From positions 1 to 37,203 of the forward strand of contig JBPCNO010000086.1 in assembly GCA_051001135.1 (NCBI GenBank): 37,203 nucleotides of DNA, written 5' to 3'. The position numbers were made by a program, and so were the translations under genes. This document shows, in pieces, positions 21,495 to 29,775 of the stretch. This DNA comes from CAWHMN01 sp051001135 (lineage in GTDB: Bacteria > Acidobacteriota > Terriglobia > Terriglobales > Acidobacteriaceae). The notes below the pieces were generated by a model, which was given only the letters and a program-made list of their open reading frames with translations, had not been told where the DNA came from and made no database searches. Position 1 is the stretch's first letter; the number at the start of each line of letters is the position of its first letter.

Positions 21495-23380
21495 GAGTGG
21501 TCCTTGCGCCGCGGGGCATACTGCCTTTTCTGGCAATGATGGGGCTATTCCTGCCCGGCACGCTCGCCCAGCAACCCCAGCAGCCGGCCGCCCCTTCCAG
21601 TCAGCGTCAGGTCGTCATTTCGAGCGAAGGGCGGCCGGCTGAGCCTTCGTCTCCGGCGGAAGCCGAGGCCAAAGTCGAAGTGACGGACGCCGAACGGCAG
21701 GCCATGACCTTCACCGGCTATGCCTTCGACATCAAGCTCAGCGCCCGCGATCACACCATCGCGGTGCGGGCGCAGGTCACGGTGCGCAACGACGGCGCAG
21801 TGCCGCTGCCTCAACTGCCGCTGCAGATCTCGTCCTCGCTCCAATGGCAGTCCATTCGTGCCTTTGCTGGTCAGAACGGTCAGCCGGTTCCATTCGTGCG
21901 GCACACCCTGCGCAGCGATGCCGACCACACCGGCAAACTGAACGAAGCAGTCCTGACGCTCGCGACTCCGCTGGCCCCGAAAGAGGAGCGCCGCTTCGAC
22001 GTGCTCTACTCCGGCGACCTGGCCCCGGATGCGGAACGGCTCACCGCGATCGGCACGCCACCGGATTTGGCCGGGCACTCGGACTGGGACGGTATCCGCC
22101 CCGACTTCACTGGCGTTCGCGGCTTTGGCAATGTCGTCTGGTATCCGGTTGCCTCTGTCCCGGTGGCCCTCGGGGATGGAGACAAGCTCTTCGCTGCCAT
22201 TGGCAGAGCCAAGCTGAGCGGCGCCGAGACCCGCATCTCCTTCGCGCTCACGGAGGAGGTCTATGGCGCGGTGCCCAACGTCGCCATCCTCGATGGCACA
22301 GCCGTGCCGCTGACGACGGTAGTGGCCTCTGCGGACAGTACTCTGCCCAGCATCGTTCGCTGCACACTCCCAGTGACCCGTCTGGGCTTCGCTACTCCCA
22401 GCTTCTTCCTGGCGCAGCGGTCAGCCGATAGTGGCGACTATCTCCATCTCTTCGCCCGCGAGCAGGACTTGCCGGCCACGCAGGCCTACATGACCGCTGG
22501 CTCGATGGTCCTGCCACAACTGCGGCAATGGTTGGGCGCGCGACCGAGGGGCGTCCTCACGGTCCTCGACCTGCCCAGCCTGGATGACGCGCCCTTTGAA
22601 GAGGGACAGGCGCTCTTCACCGGCCTCCAGAATGTCGATCCCAAGCGGCTGACCCAGGCCATGAGCCACGAGCTCACTCACGCCTTTTTCGTGTCGCCGC
22701 GGCCCTGGCTCAACGAGGGCGTAGCCCACTTCATGTCGCTCCTCTGGATCGAGGGCACGGATGGCCATCAGGCGGCCATCACGCAACTGGACAATCTTCG
22801 CTCCTCCCTGGCCCTGGCGGAGCCTGCCGATCCGGATACGCGTCCCGATACCCACCCCGGCCAGAATCTGCTGGCCGCGAGCGATGCCGTGTACTACCGG
22901 ACGAAAGCGACCTACGTCCTGCTGATGCTACGAGACCTGGTGGGTGACGACGCGCTGGCCGCGGCCCTCCGCGCCTACGATCCCGCCGCCGATTCGACCA
23001 ACGACTACTTCGAGCGGCTGCTGGAAAAGAGCAGCGGAAAGAAGCTGGACTGGTTCTTCGCCGACTGGGTCTACCGCGATCGCGGATTGCCGGATCTGAA
23101 GATCGATAACGTCACGCCGAGCAAAGCCTCGAGCGCTGACAGCTATATTGTCGCTGTAACGGTGGCGAATAATGGCTACGCCGCGGCGGAGATACCGGTC
23201 ACCGTCACCTCCGCGACTACTACCGTGACCGAACGGCTCCTGGTTCCCGCGCGCGGCCGCGCGACGCATCGTCTCCTCATCCAGGGTGAACCGGAAGAGG
23301 TGCAGGTCAACGATGGTGTGGTGCCGGAGGTCGAAGCCAGCGTGCACCGCCACGAGATCACCTACACTCCGCCGGCGTAG
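21491..23380 (+). CDS. Secreted zinc metallopeptidase, MA clan (gluzincin-like)
   Basis: A 629-residue protein starting at GTG 21491, overlapping the rlmB stop by four bases. Residues 1-27 form a signal peptide ending near TLAQQ. A beta-rich N-terminal half (about 70-320) resembles the first domain of M1-type aminopeptidases. The catalytic segment is SHELTHAFFVSPRPWLNEGV: zinc ligands His393 and His397, general base Glu394 and third ligand Glu409 in NEGVAHFM. The spacing HExxH-x11-E is shorter than in M1 (x18) and matches the Peptidase_MA group better. The C-terminal part (about 535-629, DLKIDNVTPSK onward) is a beta sandwich. It probably acts in the periplasm; its substrate is unknown. Confidence 0.85.
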   Translation: MRVVLAPRGILPFLAMMGLFLPGTLAQQPQQPAAPSSQRQVVISSEGRPAEPSSPAEAEAKVEVTDAERQAMTFTGYAFDIKLSARDHTIAVRAQVTVRNDGAVPLPQLPLQISSSLQWQSIRAFAGQNGQPVPFVRHTLRSDADHTGKLNEAVLTLATPLAPKEERRFDVLYSGDLAPDAERLTAIGTPPDLAGHSDWDGIRPDFTGVRGFGNVVWYPVASVPVALGDGDKLFAAIGRAKLSGAETRISFALTEEVYGAVPNVAILDGTAVPLTTVVASADSTLPSIVRCTLPVTRLGFATPSFFLAQRSADSGDYLHLFAREQDLPATQAYMTAGSMVLPQLRQWLGARPRGVLTVLDLPSLDDAPFEEGQALFTGLQNVDPKRLTQAMSHELTHAFFVSPRPWLNEGVAHFMSLLWIEGTDGHQAAITQLDNLRSSLALAEPADPDTRPDTHPGQNLLAASDAVYYRTKATYVLLMLRDLVGDDALAAALRAYDPAADSTNDYFERLLEKSSGKKLDWFFADWVYRDRGLPDLKIDNVTPSKASSADSYIVAVTVANNGYAAAEIPVTVTSATTTVTERLLVPARGRATHRLLIQGEPEEVQVNDGVVPEVEASVHRHEITYTPPA

Positions 23381-23466
23381 ACACGCCGTCCTCACGCACC
23401 GTCCTTTTGAACACAGTACGCACGGGCGGGATTGAAGGAGCCGCGTTTTATTTTTCCTGGCAGCGC

Positions 23467-24153
23467 TCAGGCCACCCGAATCTTCTCTGACCGGCGGCCC
23501 AGGTGCCCTTCGAACCACTCGCGGGCGAGCCGCGCTACCTCCTCCAGGGTTCCCGGTTCTTCAAAAAGGTGCGTCGCGCCAGGAACGATCTCCAGCCGCT
23601 TTTCGCACTGTAGCTGCGCCATTGCATCGCGATTCAGATTCAGCACTACTGGATCTTCGCCGCCGACAATCAGAAGCGTAGGAGCTCGCACTCCACCCAG
23701 CGCGGGCCCAGCCAAATCAGGCCGCCCGCCGCGTGAGACAACTACCCCGGCATCCTGTGCTGCCTCCGACGCCGCGACCAGAGCGGCTGCGGCTCCGGTG
23801 CTGGCGCCGAAGTAGCCCAGCTTGACCTCTCGTATCATGGGCTGCTGAACCAGCCAGGCCGTCGCATGAAGTAAGCGCGTGGCCAGCAGATCGATATCGA
23901 ATCGCAACCGGTCTGTCTCTCGGTCGAGCGATTCTTCCGTTTCGGTCAGTAGATCGAGCAGCAGCGTTGCCATCCCGGCGTCCTGCAGCACCTTGGCGAC
24001 ATACCGATTACGCGGACTGTGCCGGCTGCTGCCGCTTCCATGCGCGAACAGCACGACGCCGTGAAGATCTCCGGGAACGTTCAAATCTCCTTCCAGAGTC
24101 ACTCCGCCGCCCGGGATTTGTACGCTCATGTTTTGTCGACGGCCATCGCTCAT
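23467..24153 (-). CDS. Dienelactone hydrolase-like alpha/beta hydrolase
   Basis: A 228-residue cytoplasmic alpha/beta hydrolase. It contains VVLFAHGSGSSRHSPRNRYV (oxyanion-hole loop), the nucleophile elbow GYFGASTGAAAALVAA with Ser118, the acid loop LLIVGGEDPVV and the His loop IVPGATHLFEEPGTL. The H-G-S-G-S-S-R-H-S-P-R-N pattern is typical of the small hydrolases that are often next to or fused with a phosphoribosyltransferase, but no such gene is here. ATG 24153 is preceded by GGAGGGGGG; a longer in-frame start at 24210 adds a Gly-rich stretch without support. It is convergent with the metallopeptidase gene. Substrate unknown. Confidence 0.87.
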   Translation of the reverse strand: MSDGRRQNMSVQIPGGGVTLEGDLNVPGDLHGVVLFAHGSGSSRHSPRNRYVAKVLQDAGMATLLLDLLTETEESLDRETDRLRFDIDLLATRLLHATAWLVQQPMIREVKLGYFGASTGAAAALVAASEAAQDAGVVVSRGGRPDLAGPALGGVRAPTLLIVGGEDPVVLNLNRDAMAQLQCEKRLEIVPGATHLFEEPGTLEEVARLAREWFEGHLGRRSEKIRVA

Positions 24154-24321
24154 CGTGATCCCCCCTCCGGCCGTACCCCCGGCTGGCCCACAGCTTCGAT
24201 TCATGGCCATACCAGAACCGGCTATCTCCCTGGCGGCCTGTTTATTTGGATTGAGGGGGTTGGGGTACGAGGTTGCACCCGGCCAGGAATGAAACGGCTG
24301 ATCTGCTACAGCATTCCCACA

Positions 24322-27093
24322 CTACTGCGATGCGGCCGTAATCATCGGAACGCCCAGCGTTCCGCTCACCGCCGTTGGCGGCGCAGCACCGTCTCCTGCC
24401 ACCGCAAGCGAGACTGAGCGGTCGAATGACACGCTGCCCGTGACGGCATTAGCCACGCCGCCGCTGCTCAATATGCTTCGCTTGAGGTGCAGCGCTCCGG
24501 CGGAAACGCTGCCCTCAGCGGTCCACTGGTCGAAATGGCTGAAGGGCGAAGGCGGAGCGGCGGCCCGTCCGGCTGCAGCCGGCCCTGCTGCAGCCGGTTC
24601 TGCCTCAGGCTGCCCCGTTGAACGCGTCGCGCCACCCCATCCGCCATTGCTCCAGTCCAGCCGGAAGGTGCCTTGGGCGGATTTCGCCAGATCGGCCGCG
24701 GTGCTGCCGCTCAGGCGCAATCTGGTCGAGAGATCCACAACGCCGCCACCCCATTGCTCGCCGAAGAGCGACGCGAGATCGTCGGCGTTCACCCGGGAGA
24801 GCTGTACCTCCGCCGTCGAAGGCTTCCTCCCGCCCAGTGGCATACTGCCTGCGCCATGGACCGTGCCGCCCAGTGTCCGCGCGCTGAGCGAGAGAATCCT
24901 GACCGTATCGTTGTTGATTGCCACATCCGCTGTTGCATTATGCAGAAGTAGCTTGCCGGCGGAGAGGCGATCCACCCGGACGCTGCCTTCAAGCGCAGGC
25001 CATGCCGCCGTGCTGGTCTCCACCCGCTCCATGATGGCGCGCATCAATTCGCGGCCCGTGCCGGTTCCCTTCAATGCGTCGCGGAGGGCGGCAAGGTTGA
25101 CCTGCGGCGCGTTCACATCGAAGTGGCGCACACAGCCGTTCGTTGCAGGGCAGGGCAGCGGCATGCGTAGTGAAGCATCGAAATCTAGGGTGCCCAGCGT
25201 GGCATGAATGCCGCTCCAGTTGATACCGGCACTGCCGATGGCAGCCTGGGCTGAGTGGATGGCCAACGGCTGCACAAGGTAGGCAGGCAGCACGCTCGCG
25301 TCTATCAGGCGCACTGTTCCGTAGAGCGCGGAGGGCAGTGCTGGGCGGGTGACATCCGCCACCGGAGCGATCCAGGGTCCGCTGGCGCCCACGTTCATCT
25401 CCGCTGAACCCTCCGGCGCCAATCCGGCGAAGATGGAAGGGAATACGCCGAAGCCGCGCGCGATGGGCAGCAGTCTGCGCAGCGAGGCCACCCCGGCGTA
25501 GTGCATCGCGAACGTATGCAGGCCCAGGCGTCCATCGACGGCCAGCGGGCGCGCGCCCCCCAGGTCGACGAGCAGCGGCTGCAGCACCAGAGAGAGTTCC
25601 GGAGAGGGCGTGCGGTTGGCCGGTCTCGCGTTCCGTTCGCCTGCTGCATGGGCGGTCCGTGTTCTTGCGGATCGGGCGGGAGCCGGGGCCGCGGGATTCG
25701 TCACCGTGTCGGTTACAAAGGTCGCCGCCGGCACCACCAGCGCTTCCGCCGCCCCGGGAGCTTTAAGCGTGAGGTCGCTCGTGTGCAGCACGCCGCTCAC
25801 CGCCGCGCTGGCCCAACCCTGGGCCGAGCCGGCGATGCTGAAGCGCCCGTCGAGCGTGCCCGCGGCCGTTGCATCGGCGGATAGGCTGTTGCGGACGTGG
25901 CGCAACAGTTCGAGCACGCCCGCGGCCGGCACCTGGTCAATCGTCAGCGTCAGCGCCGATGGAGCCGGCGGTGCATTCTCTTTTAATGGAACCGGGAATG
26001 GAACAATACCCGTTTCCCCGAATGTGGCGGATCCGGCTAGCGCAACTCGGCCATCGCCTACCGGGGCACTGCACTCGATGTGGTCCCAGCGTGCAGACGT
26101 GCGCAGGTATTCGCCGGTGCAGATGGCGTGGAGTCCCAGGGAGCGCACCGGCTGAAACTCCGCGCGATGGAAGTCCGCAGCCGTCACCTCGGCCCGCACC
26201 CGCAGGTCGTCGGGAGTGCCGCCCAGGTGAGCCTGCGTGTCGGTATCGGCGCGCCAGCCGGAGTCTTCGCCGGTCAGCAGCCGGCTCAGTTGGCCCAGCG
26301 GCGCCTTGGACCACGCCACGTCCAGGTCGAGCGGCATCTCTCCCAGTGCGCGCGCCCGGCGCACACTGCCGCGTACCTGCACCGTTCCGATATCCGAGGC
26401 CGACATGCTGATGTCGGTCCGTACCGGTTGCGCGGCGAACCGCAACCGCCACTCGTTCGGATCTTCCAGCCACACCGCAATGTCGGCATTCAGGAAGGAG
26501 AAGGGCCGCTTTTCGTCACCCTGCTTGAAGTTAATGCGGGCGCCGGTCGCCTCAATGTAAGGGAATCGCAACTGCCGCCCCGGAATGCGGCGGGCGGTCG
26601 GCGCCTGCAGCGTGCGCGAAGCCTGGGTCAGCACCGAGGCGAAGTTCCACTCGCCCTGCCCGTTGCGCTCCAGATTCAGACTCGGATCCTCGAGTGAGAT
26701 GCGCGCGATCTCCAGTTGCCCGCGCCATAGAGACAGCAGCCGGAAGGAGGCTGACACATTCGAGCACTGCAGCATCGGCTCCGCGCCAAAGGCCGGCGCC
26801 TCCTCCACGGCGAAATGCGCGATCTCCACTCCGGGCCGCGGCAGCAGCTTCAGCCGCATGCCCACAACCTCAACCGGCCGGCCAAGCCCGGCGCTCAGGC
26901 TGGCGACGATCCGGTGCTGATAGCGGTTGATATTGATGAGTGGAGGCAGGACGAGCGCCGCCAGCAGGAGCAGCAGCAGCCCCGCCCCCAGCCACGGGAT
27001 ATGGCGGTGGGGAATAGGCCGCCGCCGCCTCTCCGGTAAACCCGGCGTCTCGTTGTCGGAGTGCGTTGCCGTTGTGGGCGTCCCTGTGGTCAT
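24322..27093 (-). CDS. AsmA-family envelope protein
   Basis: A 923-residue protein of the AsmA/YhdP/TamB-like group, which are long beta-groove proteins of the periplasm linked to lipid transfer and outer membrane biogenesis. A cytoplasmic tail ending in RRRRPIPHRHIP precedes one membrane helix (about 34-53). LININRYQHRIVASLSAGLG then begins the AsmA domain with the usual 'G R pV ev' step (GLGRPVEVVGMRL). Repeated beta segments follow (FPYIEATGARINFK, LSLWRGQLEIARISLEDPSL), and the C-terminal AsmA_2-type part lies near residues 690-900 with VRIDWSNG-like repeats. An Ala/Pro-rich segment (AAAGPAAAGRAAAPP) interrupts it near residue 855. It is the last gene of the rnc-lepB-lepB run, 40 bases after the second signal peptidase. 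Confidence 0.85.
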   Translation of the reverse strand: MTTGTPTTATHSDNETPGLPERRRRPIPHRHIPWLGAGLLLLLLAALVLPPLININRYQHRIVASLSAGLGRPVEVVGMRLKLLPRPGVEIAHFAVEEAPAFGAEPMLQCSNVSASFRLLSLWRGQLEIARISLEDPSLNLERNGQGEWNFASVLTQASRTLQAPTARRIPGRQLRFPYIEATGARINFKQGDEKRPFSFLNADIAVWLEDPNEWRLRFAAQPVRTDISMSASDIGTVQVRGSVRRARALGEMPLDLDVAWSKAPLGQLSRLLTGEDSGWRADTDTQAHLGGTPDDLRVRAEVTAADFHRAEFQPVRSLGLHAICTGEYLRTSARWDHIECSAPVGDGRVALAGSATFGETGIVPFPVPLKENAPPAPSALTLTIDQVPAAGVLELLRHVRNSLSADATAAGTLDGRFSIAGSAQGWASAAVSGVLHTSDLTLKAPGAAEALVVPAATFVTDTVTNPAAPAPARSARTRTAHAAGERNARPANRTPSPELSLVLQPLLVDLGGARPLAVDGRLGLHTFAMHYAGVASLRRLLPIARGFGVFPSIFAGLAPEGSAEMNVGASGPWIAPVADVTRPALPSALYGTVRLIDASVLPAYLVQPLAIHSAQAAIGSAGINWSGIHATLGTLDFDASLRMPLPCPATNGCVRHFDVNAPQVNLAALRDALKGTGTGRELMRAIMERVETSTAAWPALEGSVRVDRLSAGKLLLHNATADVAINNDTVRILSLSARTLGGTVHGAGSMPLGGRKPSTAEVQLSRVNADDLASLFGEQWGGGVVDLSTRLRLSGSTAADLAKSAQGTFRLDWSNGGWGGATRSTGQPEAEPAAAGPAAAGRAAAPPSPFSHFDQWTAEGSVSAGALHLKRSILSSGGVANAVTGSVSFDRSVSLAVAGDGAAPPTAVSGTLGVPMITAASQ

Positions 27094-27133
27094 GGCTACG
27101 TCATGGCTGCATCGTCAGGGCGTTGTCGCCCGG

Positions 27134-27937
27134 TCAGCGTATCCGGTGCAGGGTTCTGCTCCAGCGCGTCTCGTCGAAGAAGTGGAGAATGACGTGGCCG
27201 AAGAAGCCAACGCGATCGCTCATGCTGGTCTTCTCCATCTGGTCTTCCGGAGTCTCGAACGACCAGTAGGCGAACAGCGGACGCCCCACAATATTCTCGC
27301 GCGGCACAAAGCCCCAGAAGCGGCTGTCCAGGCTCACCAGCCGGTTATCGCCCATGGCAAAGTAGCGCCCCGTCGGCACCACCAGATCCCCGCCCTGGAT
27401 ATGCCCGGTGATCTCGTCCGCCCACGTGGGCGTGACGTCCGCCGCCTGCGACGTGGGGATCGCGGGAAAATCGTCACGATAGGCGATGTAGTCGGCGTAG
27501 TTCGGCTTGGCCGCATAGGGCTCGTTCTGCGCCTGGCCGTTCAGATACACGATGCCGTCGCGCAGGTGGATCCGGTCCCCCGGAACGCCCACCACCCGCT
27601 TCACCAGGTACAGGTCCGGCTCACCCGGTTTGAAGAAAACGATGATGTCGCCTCGCCGCACATTGCGGTAGTGCACGAAGGGCGCCCACTTCGCCGGCGG
27701 CGCCAGCGTGATCCGGTCCACCAGGACGTGATCGCCCACCAGCAGCGTCTTGACCATGGAAGAGGAGGGAATCTCGAAATTCTGGAAGATGAAGGTCAGC
27801 ACGAACAGGCCGACCACCAGCACCACGCAGATGGAGGCAAACGCTTCAAGCGGCGTCTCCTCGCGCTTCTCTTTTTTAGCGGAGCTGGCCTGGGCGGGTT
27901 TGGCTACGGCTTCGGGCGTGGTTTCCAGATCTTGCAT
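27134..27937 (-). CDS. lepB: Signal peptidase I (second copy)
   Basis: Membrane serine protease that cleaves signal peptides from exported proteins (EC 3.4.21.89). The 267-residue product has a Lys-rich cytoplasmic tail, one membrane helix at about 33-52, the nucleophile Ser60 in FEIPSSSMVKTLLVGD, the general base Lys113 in YLVKRVVGVPGDRI, and box E YFAMGDNRLVSLDSRFWGFV. All catalytic elements are present. ATG 27937 was chosen because the longer in-frame start would overlap the upstream lepB. It follows the first lepB by 32 bases and precedes the asmA-like gene, so the three are likely co-transcribed. The sequence differs substantially from the first copy, indicating an old duplication. Confidence 0.95.
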   Translation of the reverse strand: MQDLETTPEAVAKPAQASSAKKEKREETPLEAFASICVVLVVGLFVLTFIFQNFEIPSSSMVKTLLVGDHVLVDRITLAPPAKWAPFVHYRNVRRGDIIVFFKPGEPDLYLVKRVVGVPGDRIHLRDGIVYLNGQAQNEPYAAKPNYADYIAYRDDFPAIPTSQAADVTPTWADEITGHIQGGDLVVPTGRYFAMGDNRLVSLDSRFWGFVPRENIVGRPLFAYWSFETPEDQMEKTSMSDRVGFFGHVILHFFDETRWSRTLHRIR

Positions 27938-27969
27938 CGTAAGTGGCGCGCGTCGGGTCAGGATGAAAC

Positions 27970-28941
27970 TCAGCGGACCACTTGCAGTATGCGGTTCCAC
28001 CGCGCAAAGTCCATCAGCTTATCCATCTCGCTCTTGCCGAGTCTATCATCCGCGAGCTTATCGGCCGGTAGTCCGGCATCGTCGGTTGCCGAAGGCTCGC
28101 GCACGGAAAAGTAGATCAGGAACGGCGTGCCGACGATGTTTTCTCCCGGTACATAGCCCCAGTAGCGGCTATCGCGGCTGTGATTCCGGTTGTCGCCCAT
28201 CACGAAATAGCTATCCTCCGGCACCAGGAGCTGACCGTCGTGCACCTCGTGCCGCATCTCCAGCGCCCAGCGCGTATCCACCGCCGGATCGCTTGCCGGA
28301 ACGGCCGGAAACTGGTCCCGGTACGCATCGGCATAGGAGCGCTCGAAGACGGCATATGGTTCGGGCAAGGCCATGCCGTTCACGACAGCACGCCCGTTCT
28401 GGAGTCGCAGGCGGTCGCCCGGCGAGCCGATCACGCGTTTCACCAGATGGTCCGGCGGATCGAGCGGGAAGTGAAAGACGAGGATGTCACCGCGCTGGGG
28501 CGCACGATAGGGCAGCAGCCAACTCCACCTGCCCGGCGGCGCCAGCAAGCTCTTGTTGACCAGCAGGAAGTCGCCTACCAGCAGCGTGCGCTCCATGCTC
28601 TCGGAGGGAATACTGAAGGGCTGCATAATGAACGTGAGCGTGAAGAGCGCCGCCACCAGGATCATGAGCAGCGACCGCACGGTATCGAGCGCCTGGGGAA
28701 AGATCCAGTGCCCGCGCCCTCGGCGGTGCGCCGCGGCGGGGCCCATGCCGGGGGCGAGCTTGGCGGACGATGGCGGCTCTTCCAATGGGGTCCGCCCGGC
28801 CGTCGTGCCCCCGTTTCGGGCTTCAACGTCTCGGACTTCGGCGCTCCCAGGCTCGACCTTCCCGGATTCAACCATATCGTTCACGACAGGTTCGTTCACG
28901 ATGCCGCGTCCTCGTCCGAGGTCTTCGTATCCGTCTCCCAC
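27970..28941 (-). CDS. lepB: Signal peptidase I (first copy, long N-terminal tail)
   Basis: A second complete type I signal peptidase, 323 residues if it starts at GTG 28941. The helix at about 88-107 is followed by nucleophile Ser115 in FSIPSESMERTLLVGD, Lys168 in HLVKRVIGSPGDRL and YFVMGDNRNHSRDSRYWGYV. It has a long Pro/Gly/charged cytoplasmic tail of about 80 residues, which the second copy lacks. The start is uncertain: GTG 28941 overlaps the end of rnc by 46 bases, while ATG 28875 would shorten the tail by 22 residues and remove the overlap. It sits between rnc and the second lepB. The pair may split the secretome between them, but nothing in the sequence shows how. Confidence 0.93.
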   Translation of the reverse strand: MGDGYEDLGRGRGIVNEPVVNDMVESGKVEPGSAEVRDVEARNGGTTAGRTPLEEPPSSAKLAPGMGPAAAHRRGRGHWIFPQALDTVRSLLMILVAALFTLTFIMQPFSIPSESMERTLLVGDFLLVNKSLLAPPGRWSWLLPYRAPQRGDILVFHFPLDPPDHLVKRVIGSPGDRLRLQNGRAVVNGMALPEPYAVFERSYADAYRDQFPAVPASDPAVDTRWALEMRHEVHDGQLLVPEDSYFVMGDNRNHSRDSRYWGYVPGENIVGTPFLIYFSVREPSATDDAGLPADKLADDRLGKSEMDKLMDFARWNRILQVVR

Positions 28942-29702
28942 GGCCTCGCCTGCAGAATCTCCTCATAGGCCAGGCGCGCGGCCTCCTGTTCGGCCTTTTT
29001 CTTGGTGCTGCCTGTGGCCTCGGCGCGCACCGCCGCCGCTCCCTCATCCGTGTCTACACGAACCTCCACCAGAAAGCGCTTGCGATGGTCCGGTCCAGTC
29101 TCAGCCTTCACCGTATACGCCGGCGGAGCGGCCTTGCGCGCCTGCAGCAGCTCCTGCAGCGCGGATTTGTGATCGCCCATGGCATGGCCCTGGCAGAGCT
29201 TCTGGTGCAGATCGTGGAGATACGGCCCAACCGCCGTCCGCAGCACGAACGCGCGCGTGGCCTCCAGGCCGGCATCCAGATAAAGCGCCCCCACCAGCGC
29301 CTCATACATGTTGGCCAGCAATACCGCCTTCTTGCGGCCGCCGCTCCGTTCTTCGCCCCGGCCCAGACGCAGGTAGTGGCCCAGGTGCAGATGCTGTGCC
29401 ACCTCTCCCAGGTGCCTGCGGCTTACCAGCGTCGCGCGCAGCCGCGTCAGATCACCCTCCTGCAGCTCCGGAAACGAGGTGTACAGCAACTCCGCGACCA
29501 GCAGCCCGAGCACTGCATCTCCCAGAAACTCCATTTGTTCGTTATCCGCCAGCGCAGCGTCAGCGGCGGGCTTCTCGGCCGCTTTATCCATCGCATGTTC
29601 GAACGCCAGAGAGCTATGCGTCACCGCACGCAGCAACAGCTCCTGACTTCGAAATGTATGTTCGAGCTCGCGCTGCAGCGTTTCCAGGCTCTCGGTGCTC
29701 AT
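28896..29702 (-). CDS. rnc: Ribonuclease III
   Basis: Endonuclease that cleaves double-stranded RNA, needed for rRNA and some mRNA processing (EC 3.1.26.3). The 268-residue protein has the RNase III domain with the signature NEQMEFLGDAVLGLL (acidic residues from Glu55 to Asp62) and the second metal-binding glutamate Glu134 in MYEALVGALYLDAG. A C-terminal double-stranded-RNA-binding domain spans about 180-255, ending GSTKKKAEQEAARLAYEEIL. Its arrangement with lepB is common in bacteria. It contains a small insertion (KAAEKPAADAALAD, about 40-53) before the catalytic signature. The end overlaps the start of the first lepB. Confidence 0.96.
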   Translation of the reverse strand: MSTESLETLQRELEHTFRSQELLLRAVTHSSLAFEHAMDKAAEKPAADAALADNEQMEFLGDAVLGLLVAELLYTSFPELQEGDLTRLRATLVSRRHLGEVAQHLHLGHYLRLGRGEERSGGRKKAVLLANMYEALVGALYLDAGLEATRAFVLRTAVGPYLHDLHQKLCQGHAMGDHKSALQELLQARKAAPPAYTVKAETGPDHRKRFLVEVRVDTDEGAAAVRAEATGSTKKKAEQEAARLAYEEILQARPWETDTKTSDEDAAS

Positions 29703-29775
29703 CGTCAGCGTTCCATGCCGTCGCCTTCAGCGTATCCGAGGTCACGGCTGCGCAATGCCCGGGTCGCTCGCCCGC

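Noticed and set aside
26927..28114. 395-codon plus-strand frame over the asmA-like gene start and both lepB genes
   Set aside because: Antisense to genes with clear catalytic motifs; the product has no recognisable domain.
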